NCBI GenBank assembly: GCA_963696025.1
Contig: CAVOII010000007.1
Location: 124,001 to 188,000 of the forward strand
DNA from: JABCYV01 sp963696025
GTDB lineage: Bacteria; Acidobacteriota; Terriglobia; Terriglobales; Acidobacteriaceae
DNA: 64,000 bases
Reading direction: 5' to 3'
Notes under the pieces: generated by a model
The model's database searches: none
What the model was told of the DNA's origin: nothing
The model's input: the letters and a program-made list of their open reading frames with translations, nothing else
Part shown: piece by piece, positions 27,166 through 35,947 of the stretch
Layout: each line of letters starts with the position of its first letter
How positions within the stretch are numbered: the first letter of the stretch is position 1
Program-made: the position numbers and the translations under genes

Positions 27166-28716
27166 GTTGGTGTTGAAAAAGTCACCGAGTTGGTGCTTGC
27201 GAGGGCGACAACAACAAGGTTATAAGCAGATGAGAGTTAGTGATGCTGCAGGCAATCGCGATTCTCGGAGTCTGGCTGCTTATGATGGGGCAACACGACC
27301 GTTCGGAGTCGCTGTTCTACTACTTCCGCATCGAAGATCAGGTTCCTCAAAACCACTTGTTAGGTTTCATCGACCGCTACGTCGGTTTCGATTTTGTGGG
27401 GGAGAAGTGGCATGCATCCTACAGCGAAACGGGGCGACCGTCGATTGATCCGGAAGTGCGGTTGCGGATCCTGCTGCTGGGGTATCTCTACGGCATCAGC
27501 AGTGAGCGGAAGTTGCTGGAAGAACTGCGCATGCACTTGGCGTGGCGCTGGTTCACCGGGTTGGGGTTGGAGCAGGAGATTCCCCATCACTCGACGTTCT
27601 CGAAGAACCGGCATGGCCGCTTTCAGGAGTCGAAGCTGTTTCAGGAGTTGTTGGAGCGCATTGTGGAGCAGTGCATCGCTGCGGGTCTGGTGGAGGGGGA
27701 GCAGATGTCGGTCGATGGCAGCTTCATCATGGCGAACGCGAGCCACCACAGTCGTATCCCCCGCGAACAGTTTAGGGAGGCAGCGCCAGGGAACTATGGG
27801 GCGCGAAAGTACCTGGAAGAACTAGAGCAGGAGAACGGCGATGGCGAAGCCATCCATCCGCAAGACCAGGTGTCGACTACCGACCCGGATTCGACGTAGC
27901 TGAGCAAGGGGAATGGCGCTGCCGAACTGGGTTACTTCGATAACTATCTGATCGACAATGAAAGCTGGGTGATCGTGGGGGTGCAAGCGACGGCCGCCGG
28001 TTTGAGTCAGGAGAGCGCAGCAGCACGAGACATGATCGATCGCTACTACCAACGATACGGCCGGCGACCGATGGGGGTGGCGGCCGATAACACCTACGGC
28101 AACGGTGAACTGCTGCCAGGGCTCGATGATCGTGGGATTACGGCTTACATTCGCGTGAAGCAAGGTCCGAACTCGCCCCCTGATCTATACGGGATCGAGA
28201 AGTTCACTTACCTGGCGGAAGAAAACTGCTATCTCTGCCCCGCAGGCAAGCCACTGAACTACGTGGGTATTAACAAACGGAACCGTGCGCACCGGTACTA
28301 CTCGACGGTTAAGCGCTGTCGAGGATGTGGGCAGAAGCCGCAGTGCACGCGCGGCAAGTTCCGTACGATCGCGATCCATACTTGCGAAGCGGCGAGACAG
28401 AAGGCCAATGAGGTAGCCAAGACCCCGGAGTTCGCCGCGGCGCTACGCAAGCAACGGAAAGTGGAGGCTCTGTTCTCGGAACTAAAGAACCAATTGGATT
28501 GCGGCGCTTGCGCCTACGCAGAATCAAGTTCGTGCGTGAGCAGTTCTACCTAGCTGCTGTGGCCCAGAACCGGAAACGACTGGTGCGGTTCCTCAACATG
28601 AGAGCGCAACCAGCGATGGCAAGCGCGTAAGCAACCACTAGCAAAAGAAAAACACGAATCGGAAGAAACTCCCCTGAGGGAAAACGCGTCTTCGAACCGA
28701 GTTTTTCAACACCAAC
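27166..28716 (+). mobile_element. IS1182-family element, defective copy 2
   Basis: A 1,551-bp element with 15-bp terminal inverted repeats (GTTGGTGTTGAAAAA at 27166-27180, complement at 28702-28716) and a 4-bp duplication GAGA (27162-27165 and 28717-28720). It is the same length as, and about 99% identical by eye to, the copy at 52327. Related to, but clearly distinct from, the intact element at 24264. Confidence 0.93.
27243..28630 (+). pseudogene. IS1182 transposase with stop codon and frameshift
   Basis: The gene starts MLQAIAILGVWLLMMGQHDR and encodes the N-terminal domain and the first catalytic Asp (MSVDGSFIMA). It then hits TAG at 27897-27899 within DPDST-stop-LSKGNG. The frame continues (IVGVQATAAGLSQES; Asp in GVAADNTYGNGE) and breaks again near 28490-28500, where CAATTGG appears to lack one A. 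The correct C-terminus (LRRLRLRRIKFVREQFYLAA) is in the next frame, ending at TAA 28628-28630. Both lesions are shared with the copy at 52.3 kb. Confidence 0.9.
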
Positions 28717-28752
28717 GAGATGTTTCACCAGTTGACGTGCTACGCTTCCCAC

Positions 28753-28933
28753 ATGAACCCAAGGCAGATCGTCATCCTCGTAGTGGCGGTGCTTTTCCTT
28801 GTGGGTTCCATTATTGCCCAAGCCCATCATTGAGAAAGCCACCACTAGGCCTTTTGAAAATCAGTTATTGGCGCGGTTGTGCCTAGCCGCAGTTGGGATC
28901 GTGATGATCTTAGCCTTGCCCACCGTGCCCTAG
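28753..28933 (+). pseudogene. Small two-helix membrane protein, frameshifted
   Basis: ATG at 28753 starts MNPRQIVILVVAVLFLVGSI, one membrane helix, and stops at TGA 28831-28833. One frame over, the sequence continues EKATTRPFENQLLARLCLAA and VGIVMILALPTVP to TAG 28931-28933, a second helix. A single indel near 28825-28835 would join them into a protein of about 60 residues. No family recognised. Confidence 0.4.
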
Positions 28934-29035
28934 ATGCGGAAATTGAAACCACGCCCTAATCATTGTCGAAAGCAGGGGTCATGAACTGAAAATTTGCCGA
29001 CTGGGGTCAGTGAGCGCAAACGCGATTTGCGCCTG

Positions 29036-29276
29036 TTAACGTAGAAACTTGCGCGTGAGCGCCATCACGCCTTCAAATAGCAAGAAGTAGAACAGCCAAT
29101 TGACAGCGGTGAAAAGCACCTCATTCAGCCGCTGGTATTCACCATTCGCAAGTAGACCCGGACCCCGCGACTGCCGTTATAAAACCTTCAATATCGTGAG
29201 CACCGAAAAAGTGCAGCGAAATGGTTATCGCTGCTGCAACCAACGCAGCGAGACTTCCGAGCGCGATGTGTTTCAT
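29036..29276 (-). pseudogene. Small membrane protein, frameshifted
   Basis: ATG at 29274-29276 starts MKHIALGSLAALVAAAITIS, continues LHFFGAHDIEGFITAVAG, then runs into a stop. In the next frame PGLLANGEYQRLNEVLF and TAVNWLFYFLLFEGVMAL follow, ending TRKFLR at TAA 29036-29038. The total of 241 bases (80 codons plus one) fits one inserted base near the GGGTCCGGG run. Two predicted membrane helices; function unknown. Confidence 0.5.
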
Positions 29277-29332
29277 CCTATGGGCCCTGGCAACAGCCCA
29301 TTATGCTCCGAAGCCACGCGGCAGGGCTAACT

Positions 29333-30073
29333 GTCGAGAACAGGCGGTTACAGTGCGCCGTGAAAGGCGCTGGTCCACAGCGGGAGATAAACCCGCCCGG
29401 GAACTGGATCGCTCCACCCGGTAGCAATCGGAGCGGCGGTGAAGGGAACAAAGCCGTCGGAGCCTCCGGTGTAGAGGGTCGTATAAGGCGACTTGGTGAG
29501 TCTGTAGGTCGTAACGTGAGTGAACGCTGAGCAGGCCACGAAACTGTTAATGCAGGAGCTGACTCAACGGTAATCTGGGGAAGGCCGAAGTTGATGGAGC
29601 AGCAATGAGCGAATCAGTTCCATTGATCCTGCCGGGGTAGTGGCGACGGCATGCGGACATAGTGGATCAGGCGCAACACGGGAAGCCCCAGCGGTGATCG
29701 CGGCATGGATCAACTGGCAACTCGCGAGGGCTAGGCCAGGCCGTGGGGGGTGGCGGAGAGGTCCGTACTACCGAGGAAGCCGGGTAACTCCGGCGGAGGG
29801 AAGGGGCCTCAGTTAAAGACGGACGCAAGAAGCGACGAAGGACATGGGGATTGACGATGAGTCTAGCCACCCCCAGTTGTGTTCAGAAGTTGCAGGCGGC
29901 GTCACACGTAACATCGTGAGTCTTTTCCGAGAGCCGGATGCGGTAACTCCGCCTGTCCGGTTCGATGAGCGGGAACAGGAAACAGAGCCAGGCCAAACCG
30001 GATTGAGGCGGGCCGGGCGAAAGCCCAACCCGATAGCCACCGGGAGACTAACGTCACTGCGCCTGTTCTCGAC
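29333..30073. repeat. 14-bp inverted repeats flanking the group II intron
   Basis: GTCGAGAACAGGCG at 29333-29346 and its exact complement CGCCTGTTCTCGAC at 30060-30073 bracket the intron. Without the intron they would form a strong stem. The left arm plus GTTACA matches the start of the dispersed repeat family (CAGGCGGTTACA also at 27127-27138). Confidence 0.8.
29353..30050 (+). ncRNA. ORF-less group II intron
   Basis: A self-splicing group II intron core with no reverse-transcriptase gene. The 5' end reads GTGCG (29353-29357), the family consensus, followed by hairpin-rich domain I sequence. Domain V is at 29931-29963: GAGCCGGA pairs with TCCGGTTC around an inner GCGG/CCGC stem and a two-base TG bulge, with the catalytic AGC triad in place. 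A domain VI-like stem should follow within the next 80-90 bases; the 3' end is not certain. In full-length relatives a 1.3-1.7 kb maturase gene sits in domain IV; here domains III and V are separated by only about 80 bases. Mobility would need a maturase in trans. Confidence 0.8.
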
Positions 30074-30145
30074 TCTACCTCAGAACGTAGGCAGAACCCC
30101 ACCGCAGAGACGAGCAAACCCCAAGAGCAGTGCCCCCCAGCATAA

Positions 30146-30187
30146 AACGATCAGCCTAAAGCACAGAACGATCAGCCTGAAGCACAG
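30146..30187 (+). repeat. 21-bp tandem repeat, two units
   Basis: Unit AACGATCAGCCTAAAGCACA(G) at 30146-30166 is repeated at 30167-30187 with one A-to-G change, and a partial third unit (AACGAGCTGAG) follows. It is non-coding as far as I can tell. The stretch 30188-30346 shows nothing else. Confidence 0.8.
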
Positions 30188-30346
30188 AACGAGCTGAGAG
30201 AGCGACGATCCCCATCGTCTGAGACATAGGCTTCCTAAAGATCGCTCCGGGCACGTCCAGCGCCGGCACTTCGCGGTCAATCTGGCTGCTTGCAAACCTT
30301 CAAAATACCCCTCAAAAGCCGCGCCCGATGCGCAGGGTGTGAGAGC

Positions 30347-30439
30347 CTAGATGACATCGCCAAAGATCACGTTACGCACAGTGACCGCCACGCAGAAGAT
30401 AGCGGGCAGAACAAGGTACAGACAGAGGATCGTTGACAT
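30347..30439 (-). CDS. 30-residue single-helix membrane protein
   Basis: A very small gene with an exceptionally good ribosome site: AAGGAGG four bases before the ATG. The product starts MSTILCLYLVLPAIFCVAVT and ends VRNVIFGDVI, one membrane helix covering most of its length. It resembles in size the small subunits of membrane complexes (KdpF, CydX type) but matches none of them by sequence. No large partner is adjacent. Confidence 0.5.
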   Translation of the reverse strand: MSTILCLYLVLPAIFCVAVTVRNVIFGDVI

Positions 30440-30594
30440 GGTTCCTCCTTGGGGAACGAAGAGTACTTACATGTCTAATACACACGACTGTAACAACTGT
30501 ACAGTTACCTTCGGGACAAGCCCGGCAGTAATCGAACTAACGGTATCAAGGTAACCGCGCCGTCTCGGACAATCAAAAGGCCCCCTCAGGCCCT

Positions 30595-31608
30595 TCACCG
30601 CACACGCTGGGCTACTCGTTGAATCGGCTTGGGCATGACGTGAAGAATTTTCCTGGCAAATCCTGCGATCGCATCCCGCAAGGAATAGAGATGGAGCCGG
30701 CTCTGATCCAGGCGATAACGATAGACTGCGGCGACGGCTCCTCCGAACTCGCGATGAAACGGCCCCGATCCTCCCAAGCTATAAGTTCGGAAACCCTGTC
30801 TGCACGCCCATTCGATCGCCCTCCATTGGACCAAATCGTTAGGTTTCAGGTGTAAGGCCTCATCAATGGAGTGTCCGGCTGCGTACTCTACCAGACCGCC
30901 GGGATGAAATCGAAGAAACATGCCAGCCACCATCTTCCCCTGGAACCATGCGGCGAATAGTTTTCGACAGGGATTAAGCTCGAACCTGCGCTCAAATCCT
31001 TCCAGCGTCGTCTCAGCACCTCTGATCTGTTTTCGGGGAGTGCTTCGCCAAGCGCAGTAAACGTCTTGATAATAGGCTCTGAACTCTTCGAGTGTTTGGA
31101 CCTCCGATGTTTCGACTCCGTTTTTTTCGGCGAAGCGAATATTGTTACGCCGCTTCCTGTCGAGTTGGCCGAATAATGCCTCCAGTGGTTGCTTTAGATC
31201 GAGCACCACCGGCCCTTCCATTTGATGAACCTGGAATCCACGCGCAGGCAATGGAGTCCAGCTATACACCTCGACTAAATCGGAAGAAGCGGCTTCCGCA
31301 CGCAAGCCATCAATAAACGCTTCGGTGACGGCGTTGCGGTCCGCACCCTGATGCAGGCACACTTGCGGCCTGACAGCGAGACCCGACACCGTTCGATCCG
31401 ACTCGTGAAGTCCGGTCAACACACCGGTTATTCCACTCCGACCAAAAGCCAGTATGGCGAATGGGTGCAGGCGTGCCAAATGTTTCTCAAGAAAGAATTC
31501 GGGGGCTGTGTAGTGCGTGGGGAGCTCAGCCTGGGCCAAGAAACCGCGCCAGGCGGTTTCCAGCCCTCTCAGCGGGAATTCGCGAATGACCGCAAAATCC
31601 ATCGTCAA
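30595..31608 (-). CDS. FemAB/GNAT-like acyl- or aminoacyltransferase
   Basis: A 337-residue protein with the double GNAT-fold layout of FemAB and BioF2-like acetyltransferases. Typical stretches are LFGQLDRKRRNNIRFAEKNG (about 148-167), VAGMFLRFHPGGLVEYAAGH (about 232-251) and LKPNDLVQWRAIEWACRQGF (about 258-277). Related proteins act in peptidoglycan bridge building or in exopolysaccharide clusters. It is isolated here, so the substrate is open. The end (RKILHVMPKPIQRVAQRVR) is basic and amphipathic. Confidence 0.75.
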   Translation of the reverse strand: MTMDFAVIREFPLRGLETAWRGFLAQAELPTHYTAPEFFLEKHLARLHPFAILAFGRSGITGVLTGLHESDRTVSGLAVRPQVCLHQGADRNAVTEAFIDGLRAEAASSDLVEVYSWTPLPARGFQVHQMEGPVVLDLKQPLEALFGQLDRKRRNNIRFAEKNGVETSEVQTLEEFRAYYQDVYCAWRSTPRKQIRGAETTLEGFERRFELNPCRKLFAAWFQGKMVAGMFLRFHPGGLVEYAAGHSIDEALHLKPNDLVQWRAIEWACRQGFRTYSLGGSGPFHREFGGAVAAVYRYRLDQSRLHLYSLRDAIAGFARKILHVMPKPIQRVAQRVR

Positions 31609-31647
31609 CTCTCAGTTTCACACCCGTTTGCGGAATAACTGGAAACA

Positions 31648-31728
31648 CTAGTCTGATAGCTGGCGGGGCGGGCGATAGACCTGTTCGCTACCGCAATAAG
31701 GACACGTCCTGAAACCGACACGACGCAT
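31648..31728 (-). CDS. 26-residue zinc-ribbon peptide, possible remnant
   Basis: MRRVGFRTCPYCGSEQVYRP followed by PRQLSD and a stop. The CPYCGS knuckle and the RRVGFRTC lead-in resemble the N-terminus of small acidobacterial zinc-ribbon membrane proteins whose membrane part would follow; here the frame stops at once. Either a micro-protein or the broken start of such a gene. No strong ribosome site. Confidence 0.35.
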   Translation of the reverse strand: MRRVGFRTCPYCGSEQVYRPPRQLSD

Positions 31729-31936
31729 AACAGTGCTGGCCGCGAGCCCTCGCTGCCGTTCATCCGAAATCGGCTGGCCTTGGGGTCTCCCAGGCCTAGG
31801 GTGAGCAAGCTAATCTTAGCATCGCCGCCCACACCTTAAGCCAGGCTTAATTTGTCGTAATGTTCGTACACACTAGGGCAACAAATGTCGCGGGGGAACA
31901 TGCTGGTTCGAGTCCCTTTTGCGTCCCACAACAGGT

Positions 31937-32620
31937 TCAAGGCTTCAGCGTCTGCTGCACCAACTCCTCTACCTTCTGCAGAACTTCATCCTCCGACAGA
32001 CTGGTAGAGTCGAGGACGAGCGCATCCGGGGCGGGCACCAGCGGAGATTGTGCACGGGTGCGATCACGGCGGTCCCGTTCGCGGAGCTCAGCGGCGGTTG
32101 CTTCGGCTGCGGTCCCACGCAGATTTTGTTGCTGCAGCCGGCGCTTTTCCCGCACCACCGGATCGGCGTCGAGAAATACCTTGACGTCGGCATCAGGGAA
32201 AACTTTGGTGCCGATGTCGCGGCCTTCCATCACCACGCCGCCACCCGCGCCCATTTCTTGCTGACGGGCAACCATCCACTCCCGTACCTTGGGATGCACC
32301 GACACTCTCGATGCGCCCTCGGTCACGTCGGTTTCGCGCACGCGTGCGGTCGCATCGCGGCCGTCCAGAAGAACGCGATTTCCACCGTGCGTGGGCTCAA
32401 GCTGAATACGAGAGTTGCTAGCCAGCTTGGCAAGCGCTATTTCATCGTCGAAGGAAACGTCTCTTTCGATCGCCTTCAACGCCAGCGCCCGATACATGGC
32501 ACCGCTCTCCAGGTTCACGTAGCCCAGTTTGCGAGCTAGGCGCGCAGCGATCGTGCTCTTGCCGGCGCCGGCAGGTCCGTCGATGGCGATGATGAGTTTG
32601 CGATTGGGAGTCCCGCTCAT
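31937..32620 (-). CDS. cmk: Cytidylate kinase
   Basis: Phosphorylates CMP and dCMP with ATP. The 227-residue protein has the P-loop IDGPAGAGKSTIAARLA (about 13-29), the CMP-binding NLESGAMYRALALKA (about 36-50), and the conserved VVMEGRDIGTKVFPDAD (about 128-144). The LID region RRLQQQNLRG follows. Length and order are normal. The usual neighbours (aroA, rpsA) are not adjacent. Confidence 0.96.
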   Translation of the reverse strand: MSGTPNRKLIIAIDGPAGAGKSTIAARLARKLGYVNLESGAMYRALALKAIERDVSFDDEIALAKLASNSRIQLEPTHGGNRVLLDGRDATARVRETDVTEGASRVSVHPKVREWMVARQQEMGAGGGVVMEGRDIGTKVFPDADVKVFLDADPVVREKRRLQQQNLRGTAAEATAAELRERDRRDRTRAQSPLVPAPDALVLDSTSLSEDEVLQKVEELVQQTLKP

Positions 32621-32773
32621 CTTAAATAAGAGTGATGATTTTACACGGACACACGAGTTGCGGAGCGTCGACCAGAGCCGAGGAGCCTCGCTTCTGTTGT
32701 ATCCTGTTAGTGGGTGGGTGCCAGGAGGGCGGTGACTTACCCGAGGGATTTGCTTTGCGCGAACCAGACGCTT

Positions 32774-33130
32774 ATGTGGCTAGTCGATTTCTTTAAGACG
32801 GTTAAGTCTCCCGAGCACCGCCTGGCTTGGCTGCTTGCCATTGCGGCGGATACCATTCAGATCGTCGCTTTGCCTTTATTCGCGGTCGGAGGTTTGTCGC
32901 CGGCGGACGCGCTGCTCGATATATTCGTGGCAACAATTCTGATTCGGTTGTTGGGATGGCACTGGGCTTTTTTGCCGACGCTGGCCGCGGAACTCATTCC
33001 CGGACTTGATTTGTTTCCCACCTGGACAGCGGCAGTTTTCTTCGTGACCCGTCAGCAGGTCCGCTCTCGTCCTCCCTCTGACGAACCGGAAATTCTTCCT
33101 CCCGGGCCCGCTCCTGCTCGTCGCCCGTAA
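32774..33130 (+). CDS. Small membrane protein
   Basis: From the ATG at 32774 the product is 118 residues with three hydrophobic segments (about 16-36 WLLAIAADTIQIVALPLF, about 42-60, about 62-85) and a disordered Pro/Arg-rich tail (SRPPSDEPEILPPGPAPARR). A GTG at 32714 would add 20 residues of poor quality. The pattern is common among acidobacterial hypotheticals; function unknown. Confidence 0.65.
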   Translation: MWLVDFFKTVKSPEHRLAWLLAIAADTIQIVALPLFAVGGLSPADALLDIFVATILIRLLGWHWAFLPTLAAELIPGLDLFPTWTAAVFFVTRQQVRSRPPSDEPEILPPGPAPARRP

Positions 33131-33159
33131 AAGTTCCGGCACAAGAGGCCAAAGCAGCT

Positions 33160-34461
33160 CTACATTAGCGCATAAAGATTCCCATCCGTGCTTCCAACGT
33201 AGATCACGTTGTCCACCACCACCGGCGAAGAAAGAATCGCACCCACGCTGAGCAGTTTGTGGACACCAATGACCATCTCGTCATAGAAGTTTTCCGAGAC
33301 GGCGGCGCTATAGTTCGGGCTCCCATCTGGCTTGGTGAACTTGGGGCCGTTCTCCCGGGACGCGTCGGTTTGAAAAATCCAGGCTGTTTTTTGGCCAGTC
33401 AAATCGATGGCAATCAGCTTGCCTGCGTGCGAACCGATATACAGTATATTGCCCGCGATCGCGGGCGACGAAAACATCGGCCAGATGAAGGTCTGTGAAA
33501 AAATCTGAGCGCCGGACTTGGCATCGAATGCGTAAAACATCCCTCCATCGGAAGTTGCGAAATATACCTTGCCATCACGCACCGCGGGCGAAGTGATGAC
33601 CCAGTTACCTTTGTTGTTGAACATCCATTTCTGCTTGCCGGTGCGGGCGTCGACCGCGTAGAAATTCGAGTCTCGGCAACCGAAGTAGACCACGCCATCC
33701 ATTACCGCAGCCGAGGACTGAATGCCGACCTGGTTGTAAATGTCGTGGTCCTCGCCGGTCTTGAAGCGCCATTTTTCCTGGCCGGTGGCGGTATCGACAG
33801 CATAAAAATAACTGTCCCAGCTACCGATAAATAAGGTGCCGTCCGAAATCGCAGGGGAGGCGTGGACAACGTCGCCGGTCTTGAATTTCCAGCTTACTTT
33901 GCCGGAAGCAGCGTCCAGAGCATAGACGTTCCCGTCGCCGCTGCCGAAATATACAGCTCCATTCCAAACCACCGGCGAGGAAATGTAGAAATCGAAGGGA
34001 TCGGGCATGGTCTCTGCATCCGGATGAGCTCCGTGAAGGTGCTTGCCCGCGAAGCGCCGCTCGCCCCCGGTCTGGAACTTCCACTTTACTTGTCCGCTGG
34101 CAGCATCGAGGGCGTAGAAATTTCCGTCATAGCTTCCAAAATAGACCACGCCGCCATCCACTGCCGGAGACGACACAACTCGCACTTTGGTTGCGAATTT
34201 CCAGCGCTCGGTACCAGATTCGAGATCGACTGCATAAAGATTCCCGTCGGTGCTCCCTACGTAGGCTGTGCCATTAACGATAGCGGGAGATGAAATCACC
34301 TGCCCGCCGGTATGAAACTTCCACTTAATCTTGCTGAACTTCGGAACGCCGGCTGCGTTGTAAACGCCGGTGTGCTGCGGGTTTCCACGGAACTCGGTGG
34401 CATCGCTGCCGAATGCGGGCAGCGATAGCAGGAGAGCGACCATCAAACAGAAATTTTTCAT
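33160..34461 (-). CDS. Exported PQQ-type beta-propeller protein
   Basis: A 433-residue protein with a signal peptide (MKNFCLMVALLLSLPAFG) and about eight tandem blades of the type VYVGSTDGNLYAVDLESG, each with the Trp/Gly pattern KWKFxTGG. This is the PQQ-like/BamB-like eight-bladed propeller fold. Nothing shows that it binds PQQ, and no enzyme residues are evident; BamB-like scaffolding or a secreted binding role fits equally. No other Bam genes nearby. Confidence 0.85.
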   Translation of the reverse strand: MKNFCLMVALLLSLPAFGSDATEFRGNPQHTGVYNAAGVPKFSKIKWKFHTGGQVISSPAIVNGTAYVGSTDGNLYAVDLESGTERWKFATKVRVVSSPAVDGGVVYFGSYDGNFYALDAASGQVKWKFQTGGERRFAGKHLHGAHPDAETMPDPFDFYISSPVVWNGAVYFGSGDGNVYALDAASGKVSWKFKTGDVVHASPAISDGTLFIGSWDSYFYAVDTATGQEKWRFKTGEDHDIYNQVGIQSSAAVMDGVVYFGCRDSNFYAVDARTGKQKWMFNNKGNWVITSPAVRDGKVYFATSDGGMFYAFDAKSGAQIFSQTFIWPMFSSPAIAGNILYIGSHAGKLIAIDLTGQKTAWIFQTDASRENGPKFTKPDGSPNYSAAVSENFYDEMVIGVHKLLSVGAILSSPVVVDNVIYVGSTDGNLYALM

Positions 34462-34512
34462 GGACGTGATAGACGAGAAGATGGGAATTAGGTAAGCAAC
34501 TGCGGGATCATC

Positions 34513-35898
34513 TCACGCGATTACAGGAACGTTCGCCACTCCAGCGGTGCCAAAGATCCGCCGGTACCGTTCGATTTCAGGCTCCGGCCCGAGCGCCTTG
34601 GCGTAGTTGTCGGAAAGCTTGACCGCTGGCCGCGCCTCAACCTGGTGCACTTTGCAGATCAGGCTGATGGGATCAAAGCCGCTGCTCCCGTCAGGATTGC
34701 AACCACGGAAATCGTTAGTTAGCAGAGTGCCCCAGCCTGCGCTGAATCGAATCCGCCGCTCGGGAATCCACTTCCGTCGATCAAAGAAATCTGATGCAGT
34801 GCGGAAATCCTGGGAGTTTATACCGCGCGCGAGAGTTCCTCCGAAATAAGCGTGCACGCCGAGAATCTCGTCCACGTCGAGCGCGTCCGAGGCAATCATC
34901 AGCTTGTTACGCGGATCGCGACCCCGCTTCTTCAGCCACTCGATGTACTCGTCACCCGCGACGTACGGATTTTTGCTATCCACGCGCTGTCCGGTCCAGT
35001 CGGCAGCCCAGTCGGGCGCGTATTCCAGGAACTGCGTGGTGCCAAAAGTATCCGGCAACATGATCAGCAGCTCGCCTTCGTAGGTGTTCTGCCACAACTC
35101 CAGGACGCGGTACTGAGAAGCTTTCCTGGCCTCGTCATCGGAAGCCAGTGCGGCGAGCACCATGGGAATCTCATGCGCATTGGTTCCAATCGCTTCAAGA
35201 TCGTGCTTGTAGGCGAGAAAGGCGTTCGAGGTCCCGGTAAAGGCGCTGCTCAGATTCGATGCCATGGCCTCCACCACATATTCCTGCCACAAGAAACTAT
35301 GGCGACGCCGGGTGCCGAAGTCCGCCACATGCAGATCGGGGACACCCTGCAGTTGCTCGATCTTGCCCCATAGCTTCGTCTTCGCTCTGGCATACAGGAT
35401 GTCAAGACCGAACTCGCTTAGCTGTTTCAAGCTGGCTCTGGTCTTTAACTCGTCGATAATGGCGAGCGCATAGAGCTCCCACATGGTGGTTTCGGTCCAC
35501 AAGCCATCGAATAGAAGATGGAACTGGCCATCCTTGACCGACAACTCGTAGTCCGACAATCGGAAATCCTTTTCCAACCAGGCCAAAAATGCCGGTTCGA
35601 AGATTCCGCGCTGGCCGTAGAACGTGTTGCCGGCCAGCCAGATCAACTCCGACTTTCGAAAACGAAGACTGCGCGCATGCGCTAATTGCACGATGAGCTC
35701 GTCAGTGGGGAACATCTCAGCCAACCGCACCGAACTCGTACGGTTGAACAATGAAAAAGACACTCGCGTCTTGGGATAGTGTTTCCAGATAAACTGCAAC
35801 ATCAACAGCTTGTAAAAATCGGTATCAAGCAAGGATCGCGTGACCGGGTCCAGCTCCCAGTTGTGGTTATGCGCCCGCTCAGCGAAGTTGACGATCAT
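34513..35898 (-). CDS. pncB: Nicotinate phosphoribosyltransferase
   Basis: Joins nicotinate and PRPP to nicotinate mononucleotide in the NAD salvage pathway. Recognisable stretches are LLDTDFYKLLMLQFIWKHYP near the start, HVADFGTRRRHSFLWQEYVV (about 188-207), the PRPP-side TGTSNAFLAYK, and SAGWGTLLTNDFRG near the C-terminus. At 461 residues it is somewhat longer than the enterobacterial enzyme (about 400). It is divergent from the exported protein gene that starts 50 bases away. Confidence 0.93.
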   Translation of the reverse strand: MIVNFAERAHNHNWELDPVTRSLLDTDFYKLLMLQFIWKHYPKTRVSFSLFNRTSSVRLAEMFPTDELIVQLAHARSLRFRKSELIWLAGNTFYGQRGIFEPAFLAWLEKDFRLSDYELSVKDGQFHLLFDGLWTETTMWELYALAIIDELKTRASLKQLSEFGLDILYARAKTKLWGKIEQLQGVPDLHVADFGTRRRHSFLWQEYVVEAMASNLSSAFTGTSNAFLAYKHDLEAIGTNAHEIPMVLAALASDDEARKASQYRVLELWQNTYEGELLIMLPDTFGTTQFLEYAPDWAADWTGQRVDSKNPYVAGDEYIEWLKKRGRDPRNKLMIASDALDVDEILGVHAYFGGTLARGINSQDFRTASDFFDRRKWIPERRIRFSAGWGTLLTNDFRGCNPDGSSGFDPISLICKVHQVEARPAVKLSDNYAKALGPEPEIERYRRIFGTAGVANVPVIA

Positions 35899-35947
35899 CA
35901 GATGAGTGACGAGCTATTGTAGAATGATGGCCGCCAAAGGAAAAACG

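Noticed and set aside
27897..27899. Programmed stop read-through in the IS1182 transposase
   Set aside because: A shared TAG in two copies could suggest recoding, but each copy also has a frameshift and the related element at 24.3 kb has neither. Inherited damage is simpler.
14431..30000. Dispersed repeats read as integron attC sites
   Set aside because: I could not find paired RYYYAAC/GTTRRRY cores, the intervals are 1-4 kb, and genes between them point both ways. No integrase gene is present.
29844..30197. A 117-codon frame over the end of the group II intron
   Set aside because: It crosses domain V and the 21-bp repeat; the repetitive ISLKHRT peptide comes from the tandem DNA repeat. Not a maturase.
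31866..31928. A tRNA-like 3' end (GGTTCGAGTCCC ... GCGTCCCA) just ahead of the cmk stop
   Set aside because: No matching acceptor 5' strand, D-arm or anticodon arm upstream, and the T-stem pairs poorly. At most a tRNA remnant.
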